Assembly (NCBI GenBank): GCA_036501425.1
Contig: DASYAI010000037.1
Coordinates: forward strand, 1-64,000
DNA: 64,000 nt
DNA from: DATKRB01 sp036501425
Lineage (GTDB): Bacteria > Actinomycetota > Acidimicrobiia > Acidimicrobiales > RAAP-2
Direction: 5' to 3'
Positions 33,536 through 42,648 of the stretch are shown in pieces. Below the pieces are notes generated by a model. That model saw only the letters and a list, made by a program, of their open reading frames with translations, was not told where the DNA came from and made no database searches. Position 1 is the stretch's first letter; the number at the start of each line of letters is the position of its first letter. The position numbers and the translations under genes were made by a program.

Positions 33536-36144
33536 GCGGGCCGCCGGGTACGGCGTCGGGCTCGGGCCGCAGGACGTTGGTGGTCGTCGGCTACGGCATG
33601 GTCGGGCACAAGCTGGTCCAGGCCTTGGTCGAGCGGGGTGTGACCGACGCGTGGGACATCGTCGTGCTCGGGGAAGAGCCCCACCGAGCCTACGACCGGG
33701 TCCATCTCTCGTCGCTGTTCGAAGGGACGGCCCCGACGGACCTCGTCTTCGAGGACCCCGTCATCGGGGCAGACGCCGCCGTTTCGGTCCGTCTCGACGA
33801 CCCGGTGCGCTCGATCGACCGGGCCGCCCGGGTCATGACCACCGAGGGAGGGCACCACCAGCCCTACGACGCGGCCGTGCTGGCCACCGGCTCGGAACCG
33901 TTCGTCCCGCCGGTGCCAGGGCAGGACCTGCCCGGCTGCTTCGTCTACCGCACGATCGGCGATGTCGAGGCGATCCAGGCGTGGGCCGAGCGATGCCGAC
34001 AGGCGGTGGTGGTCGGGGGCGGCCTCCTCGGCTTGGAGGCCGCCAACGCGCTGCGCGCGTGTGGCCTGAGCACCCAGGTCCTCGAGTTGGCTTCGCGGCT
34101 GATGCCGGTGCAGGTGGACGACCCCGGCGGCGTGGTGCTGCGCCGGCGGATCGAGGCGCTCGGCGTCGCCGTCCACACCTCCGTATCCCTGACGGCCGTC
34201 GAGAGGGGACCCCAAGGGGCAGTGGGCGCCATCCGGGTGGCACCACTACGAGGAACCGAGGGAAGCAGTGAGGCCGGGGGGATCGGGAGCGACCGGATCG
34301 AGGCCCAGATGGTCGTGTTCTCGGCTGGCGTCCGGCCCCGAGACGGACTGGCCCGGGCGTGCGGCCTCGAGGTCGGCGAGCGCGGTGGGGTCGTCGTCGA
34401 CGCCCAGTGCCGGACCAGCGACCCGGCGATCTACGCCATTGGCGAATGCGCCCAGGCCGCCGGCCGGGTGTACGGGCTGGTCTCGCCCGGCTACCAGATG
34501 GCCCGAGTCGTCGCCGACACCCTCTGCGGGATCGAGGCGGGCTTCGACGGCGCCGACCTGTCCACCAAGCTCAAGCTGATGGGGGTGGACGTGGCGAGCT
34601 TCGGCGACGCCCACGCGTCGTCCGCCGGCTCGAACACCATCACCTACACGGACCTGCCCGGGCTGGTCCACAAGCGGCTCGTGGTCGACGCGGACGGCCA
34701 CGTCATCGGCGGCGTCTTGGTGGGCGAGGCCGCGGGCTACGACGTCCTCTCCCAGATGGCTCGGGGGGAGATCCCCTCGCCCGACGAACCGGGGGCCCTG
34801 ATCAGCCCGAGCTCGGGGGTGGCGGTAGCCGTCGGGGTGGACGCGCTCGCCGAGACGGCGACGGTGTGCTCGTGCGAGAACGTCAGCAAGGGCGCGATCT
34901 GCGCCGCCATCGCCGCCAGCGTCGCCGAGACCGGGGCGGCCGACGTCCGTGCGGTGAAGGCCGCGACCCGGGCCGGGACCGGCTGCGGCGGTTGCGTTCC
35001 CCAGCTCACCGAGCTCGTCCGCGCCCAGCTCACCCGCGTCGGCGTCGCCGTCGACGACCACCTGTGCGAGCACTTTGCCTACTCCCGCCAGGCGCTCTTC
35101 GACATCGTGCGGATCGAGGGCATCACCTCGTTCGCCACCCTGCTCGCCCGCCGGGGCCGGGGGCGCGGGTGTGAGATCTGCAAGCCGGTCGTGGCCTCCA
35201 TCCTGGCGTCCCTCGGCAACGGGTACGTCCTCGATCGGGAGCAGGCCGGCCTGCAGGACACCAACGACCACTTTCTGGCCAACCTGCAACTCGACGGGAC
35301 CTATTCGGTCGTTCCACGGGTGCCCGGTGGCGAGATCACCCCGGAAAAGCTCATCGTGCTCGGCGAGGTGGCGAGGGAGTTCTCCTTGTACACCAAGATC
35401 ACCGGTGGGCAGCGCATCGACCTGCTCGGCGCCCGGGTCGAGCAACTGCCCCTCATCTGGACCCGGCTGGTCGACGCCGGCTTCGAGTCGGGCCATGCCT
35501 ACGGCAAGGCCCTGCGGACGGTGAAGTCGTGCGTCGGGACCACGTGGTGCCGCTACGGCGTGCAGGACTCGACCACCCTCGCCATCGACCTCGAGTTGCG
35601 CTACCGGGGTCTGCGTTCCCCCCACAAGATCAAGATGGCCGTCTCGGGCTGCGCCCGCGAGTGCGCGGAGGCCCAGAGCAAGGACGTCGGGGTCATCGCC
35701 ACCGAGCGGGGATGGAACCTCTACGTAGCCGGCAATGGAGGCACCCGACCACGTCACGCCGAGCTCCTGGCTGAGGACCTCGCCACCACCGACCTGGTCC
35801 GGACCATCGACCGCTTCGTCATGTTCTACATTCGGACCGCCGACCGGCTGCAGCGCACGGCGGCATGGCTCGAGCATCTTGAGGGTGGCCTGGACTACCT
35901 CCGCTCCGTGATCCTCGACGACGCCCTCGGCATCTGCGCCGAGCTGGACGACGCCATGATCCGCCATGTCGGCTCGTACCAGTGCGAATGGCAGGCGACG
36001 CTGGAAGACCCGGAGCGGCTCCGGCGGTTCCGGACGTTCGTCAACGCCGACCAACCCGATCCCGACATCGTCATGGTCACCGACCGAGGCCAGCCCCGCC
36101 CCGCTCCGAGCCGGCAGCGGATCGCGCTCGGGTCGCGTTCGTGA
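33532..36144 (+). CDS. nirB: Assimilatory nitrite reductase large subunit NirB
   Basis: 870 residues. N-terminal FAD/NAD(P) Rossmann domains (LVVVGYGMVGHKLVQAL, VVVGGGLLGLEAANAL); a BFD-like [2Fe-2S] domain with CSCENVSKGAI at ~445 and TGCGGCVPQL at ~483; then the sulfite/nitrite reductase domains with SCVGTTWCRYG (~665) and SGCARECAEAQ (~705), the Cys set binding [4Fe-4S]-sirohaem. It reduces nitrite to ammonium with NAD(P)H. ATG start overlaps narK; 10 nt to nirD. Confidence 0.94.
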   Translation: MSGPPGTASGSGRRTLVVVGYGMVGHKLVQALVERGVTDAWDIVVLGEEPHRAYDRVHLSSLFEGTAPTDLVFEDPVIGADAAVSVRLDDPVRSIDRAARVMTTEGGHHQPYDAAVLATGSEPFVPPVPGQDLPGCFVYRTIGDVEAIQAWAERCRQAVVVGGGLLGLEAANALRACGLSTQVLELASRLMPVQVDDPGGVVLRRRIEALGVAVHTSVSLTAVERGPQGAVGAIRVAPLRGTEGSSEAGGIGSDRIEAQMVVFSAGVRPRDGLARACGLEVGERGGVVVDAQCRTSDPAIYAIGECAQAAGRVYGLVSPGYQMARVVADTLCGIEAGFDGADLSTKLKLMGVDVASFGDAHASSAGSNTITYTDLPGLVHKRLVVDADGHVIGGVLVGEAAGYDVLSQMARGEIPSPDEPGALISPSSGVAVAVGVDALAETATVCSCENVSKGAICAAIAASVAETGAADVRAVKAATRAGTGCGGCVPQLTELVRAQLTRVGVAVDDHLCEHFAYSRQALFDIVRIEGITSFATLLARRGRGRGCEICKPVVASILASLGNGYVLDREQAGLQDTNDHFLANLQLDGTYSVVPRVPGGEITPEKLIVLGEVAREFSLYTKITGGQRIDLLGARVEQLPLIWTRLVDAGFESGHAYGKALRTVKSCVGTTWCRYGVQDSTTLAIDLELRYRGLRSPHKIKMAVSGCARECAEAQSKDVGVIATERGWNLYVAGNGGTRPRHAELLAEDLATTDLVRTIDRFVMFYIRTADRLQRTAAWLEHLEGGLDYLRSVILDDALGICAELDDAMIRHVGSYQCEWQATLEDPERLRRFRTFVNADQPDPDIVMVTDRGQPRPAPSRQRIALGSRS

Positions 36145-36154
36145 GCGGTTCCCG

Positions 36155-36568
36155 ATGACGCTCACCACGCCTCGACCGCCCCGCTCGGCTGCCGTGCCCG
36201 GCTCGGTCTGGGTGGACGTCTGCGCGCTGGAGGATCTGGATCCCGACCGGGGGAGTGCAGTGCTCGTCGGCGACCAGCAGGTGGCGGTGTTCCGGCTCCG
36301 TGGTCTGACAACCGACGGCTCGTCGAGCGAGGACGAGCTGTACGCGGTGGGCAACCGGGACCCGTTCTGCGGCGCCAACGTCCTGGCCCGGGGCATCGTC
36401 GGATCGGCCGGGGAGACCGCCTACGTCGCGTCCCCGATGCACAAGCAGCGATTCGACCTTCGCACCGGGCAGTGCCTGGACGAGGAGGAGGTGGTCATCC
36501 CGGTGTGGCCGGTCCGGGCGGTCGACGGTCGGGTCGAGCTGTCGTTCGGTGGACGCCATGGCTGCTGA
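36155..36568 (+). CDS. nirD: Nitrite reductase small subunit NirD
   Basis: A 137-residue Rieske-fold protein without the usual Cys/His iron ligands, as is normal for NirD: VWVDVCALEDLDPDRGSAVLV, FRLRGLT, YAVGNRDPFCGANVLARGI, SPMHKQRFDLRTGQCLD. It binds NirB. It overlaps the nitrate reductase gene by 11 bases. Confidence 0.88.
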   Translation: MTLTTPRPPRSAAVPGSVWVDVCALEDLDPDRGSAVLVGDQQVAVFRLRGLTTDGSSSEDELYAVGNRDPFCGANVLARGIVGSAGETAYVASPMHKQRFDLRTGQCLDEEEVVIPVWPVRAVDGRVELSFGGRHGC

Positions 36569-38648
36569 CACCGCCACCCACTGTCCGTACTGCGCGTTCC
36601 AGTGCGGCATGCGCCTCAGTCCGGGTACCGAGGACGGGCGCCTCGAAGTCGCGGGGGACGCGGCGTTTCCGGTGAGCCGGGGCCAGATGTGCATCAAGGG
36701 GTGGACGGCCGGTGAGCTCCTGCGCCGGCCCGAACGGCTGGGCTACCCGCAGGTCCGCGACTCGGCGGGGACCTTGCGCCGGGCCAGCTGGGACGGTGCG
36801 CTCGACGAGCTGGCCGCTCGGCTCTCGAGCACCAGGGACCGTTACGGGGCCGACGCGGTTGGGGTCTTCGGCAGCGGTGCGCTCACCAACGAGAAGACCT
36901 ACCTTCTGGGGAAGTTCGCCCGGGTGGCGCTCGGGACGGCCAACATCGACTACAACGGGCGCTACTGCATGTCCTCGGCCGCAGCCGCGGCCAACCTGGC
37001 GTTCGGCATCGACCGGGGACTGCCGTTTCCGGTGGCCGACATCGCCCGGGCCGACACGGTCCTGGTCTGGGGATCGAACTGGGCCGAGACCATGCCGCCG
37101 ATCGGGCAGTGGTTCGACGAGCAGCGGGCTCGGGGTGGCCGCATGATCGTGGCCGATCCCCGCCGGACGGCGACCGCTCGCCGAGCCGATCTCCACCTCC
37201 AGATGGTCCCGGGGACGGACCTGGCGGTGGCGCTCGGTCTGCTCCACCTGGCCATCACCGACAACCTGGTCGACCGGAGCTTCCTGGCCGAGCGCACGGT
37301 CGGCTTCGACGACGTCCGCCGCTCGGTCCTGGCCTGGCCGCCCGACCGGGTGGAGCGGGTGACCGGCATTTCGGGGCGGACGCTTTCCGAGACGGTCCAC
37401 GCCCTGGCCGACGTGCCCGCGTCGATCCTCCTTTCGGGGCGCGGCCCTGAACAGCAGTCCAAGGGGGTCGACACCGTGCTGGCCTTTACCAACCTCATGC
37501 TGGCGCTCGGGAAGATCGGCCGTCCGGCCAGCGGATACGGTTGCCTGACCGGGCAGGGCAACGGCCAGGGCGGACGAGAGCACGGCCAGAAGGCCGACCA
37601 GCTCCCCGGCTACCGTCTGATCGAAGACGCGTCCGATCGGGAGGTCGTGGCCCGGGCCTGGGGCGTTCCGGTGGCGTCGCTCCCCGGCAAGGGGTTGAGC
37701 GCGGCGGAGATACTGGGCTCGCTCGGCGCCGACGGCGGGGTCCGCGCCTTGATGGTGGTGGGCTCGAACGTGGTCGTGGCTTCGCCGGACGCTCGCCGGG
37801 TCATCGAAGGCCTCGAACGGCTGGATTGCCTGGCGGTCCTCGACGCCTTCCCGAACGAGACCACCGCGCACGCCGACATCGTCCTGCCGGTCACCCAGTG
37901 GGCCGAGGAGGACGGGACGGTGACCAACTTGGAAGGGCGCGTGCTCCGACGCCGCCGGGCCGTGGCTCCGCCCGAGGAGGTGCGCAGCGACCTCGAGGTG
38001 CTCCGTGCCTTGGCCGAGCGGCTGGGTCACGGCCGCCACTTTGTGGCCGACACGCCCGAGGCGGTCTTCGACGAGCTGGCGGCGGTGAGCGCCGGTGGGC
38101 GAGCGGATTACAGCGGCATCACCTACGACCGTCTCGACGCCACCGGCGGGATCTACTGGCCATGCCCCGATCGAGCTCACCTCGGGACCCCCCGCCTGTT
38201 CGCCGAGCGGTTCGCCCATCCCGACGGGCGGGCCCGTCTGGTGCCGATCCGCTATCGGGCGGCGGCGGAGGAACCCGACGAGCAGTACCCCTACTACTTC
38301 ACCACCGGCCGGCACCGCGAGCACTACAACTCGGGAGCCCAGACCAGGTTGGTCCCCCGTCTCGTCGAAGCCCGGCCCGAGCCGCGTCTAGAGATCCATC
38401 CGCAACTCGCCCGGCACCTGGGCCTGACTGCGGAGGGCCGGGTACGGGTGGAGAGCCGGCGCGGCGCGGTCACCTTCGCGGCCTCCATCGACGCCGACAT
38501 CCGCCCCGACACCGTCTTCGCACCGTTCCACTGGGGCGGGCGGGACGCCGCGAACGTGCTCACCAATCCGGCCCTCGACCCGATCAGCCGGATGCCGGAG
38601 TTCAAGATCTGCGCCGTGCGGCTCACCCCGCTCGAGGCGGGTGCCTGA
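36558..38648 (+). CDS. Assimilatory nitrate reductase catalytic subunit (molybdopterin oxidoreductase)
   Basis: A 696-residue NarB/NasA-type enzyme. N-terminal [4Fe-4S] CPYCAFQCGMRL with the fourth Cys in GQMCIKGW; Mo-bis-MGD segments VFGSGALTNEKTYLLGKFAR, NGRYCMSSAAAAANLAFG and DTVLVWGSNWAETMPP. C-terminal FTTGRHREHYNSGAQTR dinucleotide-binding domain (~580). Shorter than NasA, without a fused reductase tail: electrons come from the next gene. ATG at 36558 with a GGTGGA site; overlaps nirD and is followed by TGATG with the next gene. Confidence 0.9.
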   Translation: MAADTATHCPYCAFQCGMRLSPGTEDGRLEVAGDAAFPVSRGQMCIKGWTAGELLRRPERLGYPQVRDSAGTLRRASWDGALDELAARLSSTRDRYGADAVGVFGSGALTNEKTYLLGKFARVALGTANIDYNGRYCMSSAAAAANLAFGIDRGLPFPVADIARADTVLVWGSNWAETMPPIGQWFDEQRARGGRMIVADPRRTATARRADLHLQMVPGTDLAVALGLLHLAITDNLVDRSFLAERTVGFDDVRRSVLAWPPDRVERVTGISGRTLSETVHALADVPASILLSGRGPEQQSKGVDTVLAFTNLMLALGKIGRPASGYGCLTGQGNGQGGREHGQKADQLPGYRLIEDASDREVVARAWGVPVASLPGKGLSAAEILGSLGADGGVRALMVVGSNVVVASPDARRVIEGLERLDCLAVLDAFPNETTAHADIVLPVTQWAEEDGTVTNLEGRVLRRRRAVAPPEEVRSDLEVLRALAERLGHGRHFVADTPEAVFDELAAVSAGGRADYSGITYDRLDATGGIYWPCPDRAHLGTPRLFAERFAHPDGRARLVPIRYRAAAEEPDEQYPYYFTTGRHREHYNSGAQTRLVPRLVEARPEPRLEIHPQLARHLGLTAEGRVRVESRRGAVTFAASIDADIRPDTVFAPFHWGGRDAANVLTNPALDPISRMPEFKICAVRLTPLEAGA

Positions 38649-40114
38649 TGGCCGCTCGGCCCATGCCGCCCGACCGCCGACGGGGTGGCGACCGGCCCCG
38701 GCTGCTCGTCGTAGGCAATGGCATGTCAACCGACCGCCTGCTCGACGAGCTGGCTGTGCGCGACGCGCTGGGTTCGTTCGCCGTGACGATCGTCGGCGAG
38801 GAGCCCGGGGTCGCCTACAACCGGATCCAGCTGTCCCGCGTGCTGGCCGGTGCGCCCGCGGAGGAGGTGGCGACCAAGGCCCCCGGGTGGTACCGGGAGC
38901 AAGGCATCTGCCTGATCGACGGCCGGTGGTTGCAGCGGCTCGATACCGTGACCCGTCAAGGCGACATCGGAGACGGCGAACGGGTCGCCTATGACCTCGC
39001 CGTCCTGGCCACCGGGAGTAGTCCGGTCATCCCCCCGGTGGGGGGCCTGCGCGGCCGGGGCGCAGCCCTGGCCCGGGGCGTGCACACCTTGCGGACCATG
39101 GAGGACTGCCTGGCGTTGCGAGACGAGACCGGTACGGGTGGCCCGGCTCGCCAGGTCGTGGTGGTCGGCGGGGGACTGCTCGGGCTGGAGGCCGCCAAGG
39201 TGCTGTGCGACCTCGGTCATCACGTCACGGTCGTCCACCCCTCGGACACGCTGCTGAACGCCCAGCTGGACGAGCTCGGCGGCGCGTTCCTCCGCCGAGC
39301 CATCGAGGCGCTGGGCATCGCCGTCGTGACCGGCCGGGTCGAGACGGCGCTGTGCCGGCAGTCCGGTGTCGAGGCCCTCCTACTGGCCGACCAGCGGGTG
39401 CTGCCCGCCGACACGGTCCTGTTCACCACCGGGGTCCGACCGCGCATCGACGCCGCCGCCGCCTCGGGCATCGTGGTGGACCGGGGCATCGTCGTCGACG
39501 ACCACTTGGCGAGCTCCGCCCCGGGCGTCTGGGCCATCGGCGAGTGCGCCGAGCACGACGGCAAGGTCGTCGGCCTCGTCGCCCCCTGCTGGGACCACGC
39601 TGCCGTGGTCGCCGACCAGCTGGCGGGGACCAACCCGGCCGCCCGCTACCGTCCGACCCCGTCCTTTGCCCGGCTGAAGGTGGCGGGGGTCGAAGTGACC
39701 TCCATGGGTGCGGTGGACCCGGCCGAGGGTGACGAGGTGCTCCAGACGATCGAAGAACGCCGCGAGGTGTACCGGAAGCTCGTCATCCGCGAGGGCCGGC
39801 TGGCCGGGGCCGTGCTCGTCGGGGATCCCGACCACGGAGCGAGTCTCGTGCGGGTGTTCGAACGGGCCGAGCCGCTACCGCCCAATCGGGTGGACCTCTT
39901 TTGCACGGTCGACGCGTTTGCCTCGGCCCCGGGGGCCGCCGACCTGTGCAACTGCAACCGGGTGAGCGAGGCCACGGTGAACGACGCCATCGCTGCGGGA
40001 AGCGGCACGGTCGAAGAGATCGCTCGGGCCACTCGGGCAGGGACCGGTTGCGGTTCCTGCGTGGGACAGATCCGACGTCTTCTTGACGACGCGCCCGCGC
40101 TCTCGGTGGCATGA
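38648..40114 (+). CDS. FAD/NAD(P)-dependent oxidoreductase with BFD-like [2Fe-2S] domain (nitrate reductase electron-transfer subunit)
   Basis: A 488-residue protein, equivalent to the first half of NirB: LLVVGNGMSTDRLLDELAV, VVVGGGLLGLEAAKVL, then a C-terminal CNCNRVSEATVNDAIAAG ... TGCGSCVGQI bacterioferritin-associated-ferredoxin-like [2Fe-2S] domain, but no sirohaem domain. Its ATG overlaps the TGA of the nitrate reductase gene (TGATG). It fits the role of NasB/NasC-type electron transfer from NAD(P)H to the molybdenum enzyme. Confidence 0.85.
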   Translation: MAARPMPPDRRRGGDRPRLLVVGNGMSTDRLLDELAVRDALGSFAVTIVGEEPGVAYNRIQLSRVLAGAPAEEVATKAPGWYREQGICLIDGRWLQRLDTVTRQGDIGDGERVAYDLAVLATGSSPVIPPVGGLRGRGAALARGVHTLRTMEDCLALRDETGTGGPARQVVVVGGGLLGLEAAKVLCDLGHHVTVVHPSDTLLNAQLDELGGAFLRRAIEALGIAVVTGRVETALCRQSGVEALLLADQRVLPADTVLFTTGVRPRIDAAAASGIVVDRGIVVDDHLASSAPGVWAIGECAEHDGKVVGLVAPCWDHAAVVADQLAGTNPAARYRPTPSFARLKVAGVEVTSMGAVDPAEGDEVLQTIEERREVYRKLVIREGRLAGAVLVGDPDHGASLVRVFERAEPLPPNRVDLFCTVDAFASAPGAADLCNCNRVSEATVNDAIAAGSGTVEEIARATRAGTGCGSCVGQIRRLLDDAPALSVA

Positions 40115-40178
40115 GCACCGGGGTGCGGCACCTACGAGTCGATCCAGCAGGAACGAGCATGCAAACAAGGAGAGACCC

Positions 40179-40556
40179 ATGAGCCCTATTTTCGACCAGA
40201 TCGGTGGTGCCGGCGCGGTCGGTACCGCCGTCGACATCTTCTACGAGAAGGTGCTCGGCGACCCCCAACTGCGCGGCTATTTCGCCGGGACCGACCTCGC
40301 TCTGCTCAAGCGGCACCAACGAGCGTTCCTCACCGCTGCTCTCGGTGGACCCGATGCCTATGCCGGACGGGCCATGGGACCGGCGCACGCCGGTCTGGGC
40401 GTCACCGACGCCGCCTTCGATGCGGTCGTCGGTCATCTCGCCGCGACGCTCACGGAGCTGTCGGTTCCTGACGACACCATTGGGGAGATCGCCGCCGCGC
40501 TGCTCCCGCTCAGGTCCGAGATCGTGAGCGCCGCTGCGCAACCGGTGACCCCGTAG
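40179..40556 (+). CDS. Truncated haemoglobin (group I, GlbN-like)
   Basis: A 125-residue 2/2 globin: IFDQIGGAGAVGTAVDIFYEKVLGDPQL, YFAGTDLALLKRHQRAFL and PAHAGLGVTDAAFDAVVGHL, where the His of PAHAGLG is the proximal haem ligand (F8). AAGGAGAG precedes the ATG. A globin at the end of a nitrate/nitrite assimilation operon most likely removes nitric oxide formed from nitrite, or binds oxygen for it; this is inference from position. Confidence 0.88.
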   Translation: MSPIFDQIGGAGAVGTAVDIFYEKVLGDPQLRGYFAGTDLALLKRHQRAFLTAALGGPDAYAGRAMGPAHAGLGVTDAAFDAVVGHLAATLTELSVPDDTIGEIAAALLPLRSEIVSAAAQPVTP

Positions 40557-40567
40557 GGGGTGGGGCG

Positions 40568-41844
40568 ATGACGGTGGGCGGTGGCCGCGAGCACACCAGG
40601 AGCCCGCCCGAGCTCCTTGACTCGGTCCGCAGCGTGGTTCTTGCCAACCGGCGCCCACTGGGCGCAGAGCACGTGCGTATCGACGCCGCCCTGGGGCGGG
40701 TGCTCGCGGCGCCAGTCAGCGCCGGCGAGCCCATGTCCCGCTTTGCCGCCGCCGCAATGGATGGTTTCGCGCTGTCCGCTGCCGACACGATCGGAGCGCC
40801 GGTCGCCCTGCGGTTGGTTGGGGCCACCATGGCGGGCGAGAGCCCCGGACGTGCGCTGGGGACCGGGGGGGCCGCCCGGATCATGACGGGCGCGCCGATC
40901 CCCCTCGGTGCTGACGCGGTATGTGTTCTCGAGGCCACCCACGACGACCCGGCGGGCGTCGTCATCGAGCGGGTAATCGAGACAGGCGCCAACGTTCGCA
41001 GGCCGGGTGAGGACGTCGCTGCCGGGTCGGTCGTCTTCACCGCAGGGACGAGGCTCGAGCCGGCGCATCTCGGCGTGCTCGCCAGTATCGGCGCGGACGA
41101 CCTTACGGTCTACCGGCGACCGGTTGTCGGCGTGCTGTCGACGGGCGACGAGTTGGTAGAGCCCGGTGGGGTGGACGTCGGTCCCGCTGGGATCCGCGAC
41201 GCGAACCGCATTGCCTTGCTGGGTCTCCTGGCGCAGCTCGGCGCGGTCGGTTTCGACCTCGGATGGTCGGTGACGACGAGATCGCGCTCGGAGCGAAGCT
41301 GTGTCGTGCGGCCGAGCATTGCGACGTGTTGGTCACGAGCGGCGGGGTGGGTCCAGGCGATCGGGATGTCCTCCGGCAGGCGCTGGTCGAGCTGGCCGGG
41401 GGACGGCGGGTGCGGCCGTTCCAGATAGCGATCCGGCCCGGCCGTCCGTTCCTGTTCGCCGAGATCGAATCGGGAGGGGAGGTGCCGGTATTCGGGTTGC
41501 CGGGCAACCCCGTCGCCTGCCTCGTCGCGTACCACCTTCTGGTCAGGCCGGCAATCTCCATCATGGCTGGTCGGCGGGTTGTGAGCGACTCGGTTGGCGC
41601 GGTTGTCGATTCGGCAGTCAGGCGCCGGCCCGACGGCAAGGTCCACTTCTTGCTTGCCTCGGCTGCGTTCGGTGACGACGGTCGCCTCCATGCGTCCCCG
41701 GCCGATGGGCAGCGCCCCCACATGCTGCGCTCCATGGCCAACTCCAATGCCCTCATCGTCCTCGAGGACGGGGAGGGAGTCGACGCCGGATCGGAGCTCG
41801 AACTTCTCCCCCTCGACCCGTCTCGACTGTTCGGCGCGAGGTGA
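40568..41844 (+). pseudogene. moeA: Second moeA, interrupted by a frameshift
   Basis: Two frames together give a complete MoeA: the first part reads from ATG 40568 to about 41262 (RFAAAAMDGFALSAADT, RIMTGAPIPLGADAVCVLE, GVLSTGDELVEPGG, then AVGFDLG), the second continues as MVGDDEIALGAKL and DVLVTSGGVGPGDRDVL, VFGLPGNPVACLVAY to the stop at 41844. One base seems lost near 41261-41263. It differs clearly in sequence from the intact moeA at 27978, so it is not a recent duplicate. Either a real frameshift or a sequencing error. Confidence 0.75.
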
Positions 41845-41929
41845 CGATCGTGCGGGCAATGCGCAGCAGCAGCGCAGGCCCCGTCTACGCGACGAACTGG
41901 CGGTTGGCGGCGCTGGACGCCCGGGTGTT

Positions 41930-42016
41930 TTGAGCACATCCCGTGGCGGAGCGGGCCCACGGGCGTGGGCCAAGGTCATACGAGCGTTACGTGGGGCCTC
42001 CAACGACGCTCACGGC
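41930..42016 (+). pseudogene. HNH-endonuclease remnant with its core deleted
   Basis: Reads ...VAERAHGRGPRSYERYVGPPTTLTAS in one frame. It matches the HNH gene at 43948-44511 upstream of the catalytic core (FEHIIVAERALG) and at its end (IYDRYVGSGAPPTTLTAS), but the intervening ~150 bases that encode the HHxNxxxxDN core are missing. At the DNA level CCTCCAACGACGCTCACGGC (41997-42016) is identical to 44434-44453. The rest of the 41845-42345 gap holds no other recognisable gene. Confidence 0.6.
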
Positions 42017-42345
42017 CTCGAGTGGCCACCGCAAGAGAGAACTGAGCCCACCTCCATCCATGACACGTGAGACCCCGACCAAGGACCGCAGCGAGGCTGC
42101 GTTCCCAGTCCAATGATTTGGGCCTCGCCACCTCCGGCCGCGCCGGCGTCGAGGGCCCTGCGGGTCCCTGCGGGCCGCCGGGCTCCGCTCTCCGCCATTG
42201 ACCCCGGCTGGGCGACAGCAAGCCCACCTGGCGCGACTCCACGAGCCGTGACAACCGGGCCTTCTTCATCGAGAACCGTCTTGGATCGAGGACCGTCCTG
42301 GGATCGCGACCAGCTCAGCCATCTCGTCGACCTTGCGCGAAGGTC

Positions 42346-42379
42346 TTGACGACTCGCTGCCAGAGCGCCACAATTGTGG
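42346..42379 (+). promoter_or_regulatory. Toxin-antitoxin promoter with palindromic operator
   Basis: TTGACG (42346-42351), a 17-nt spacer, and CACAAT (42369-42374) form a credible promoter. The -10 lies inside CCACAATTGTGG (42368-42379), a perfect 12-bp palindrome 2 nt before the antitoxin ATG. This is the usual design of an autorepressed antitoxin operon. Confidence 0.65.
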
Positions 42380-42381
42380 CC

Positions 42382-42648
42382 ATGAGTCGCGAGCCGTTGC
42401 GGACCGTCCGGGACCACTTGTCCGAAGTCATCGACCGGGTCGAGTACCACCACGAGCGGGTGGTCGTCACGCGCAATGGGCGCGACGCAGCCGTGCTCAT
42501 CAGCCCTGACGACCTGGCTGAGATGGAAGAGACGATCGACGTGCTGAGCGATCCGGACGCACTGGCGGACATCCGTGAGGCCGATCAGGCTTACGCTCGT
42601 GGCGACGTCATACGCGGTGTCGATGCGGTGCGTCGCCTTGGCCGGTGA
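42382..42648 (+). CDS. Phd/YefM-family antitoxin
   Basis: An 88-residue antitoxin: LRTVRDHLSEVIDRVEYHHE (Phd/YefM DNA-binding N-terminus), RVVVTRNGRDAAVLISPDDL, then a flexible C-terminal part that would clasp the toxin. ATG just after the palindromic operator; its TGA overlaps the toxin GTG (GTGA). Confidence 0.85.
   Translation: MSREPLRTVRDHLSEVIDRVEYHHERVVVTRNGRDAAVLISPDDLAEMEETIDVLSDPDALADIREADQAYARGDVIRGVDAVRRLGR

Noticed and set aside
36495..38324. 609-residue minus-strand frame across the nitrate reductase
   Set aside because: Antisense to a gene with intact Fe-S and Mo-cofactor motifs; no features of its own.
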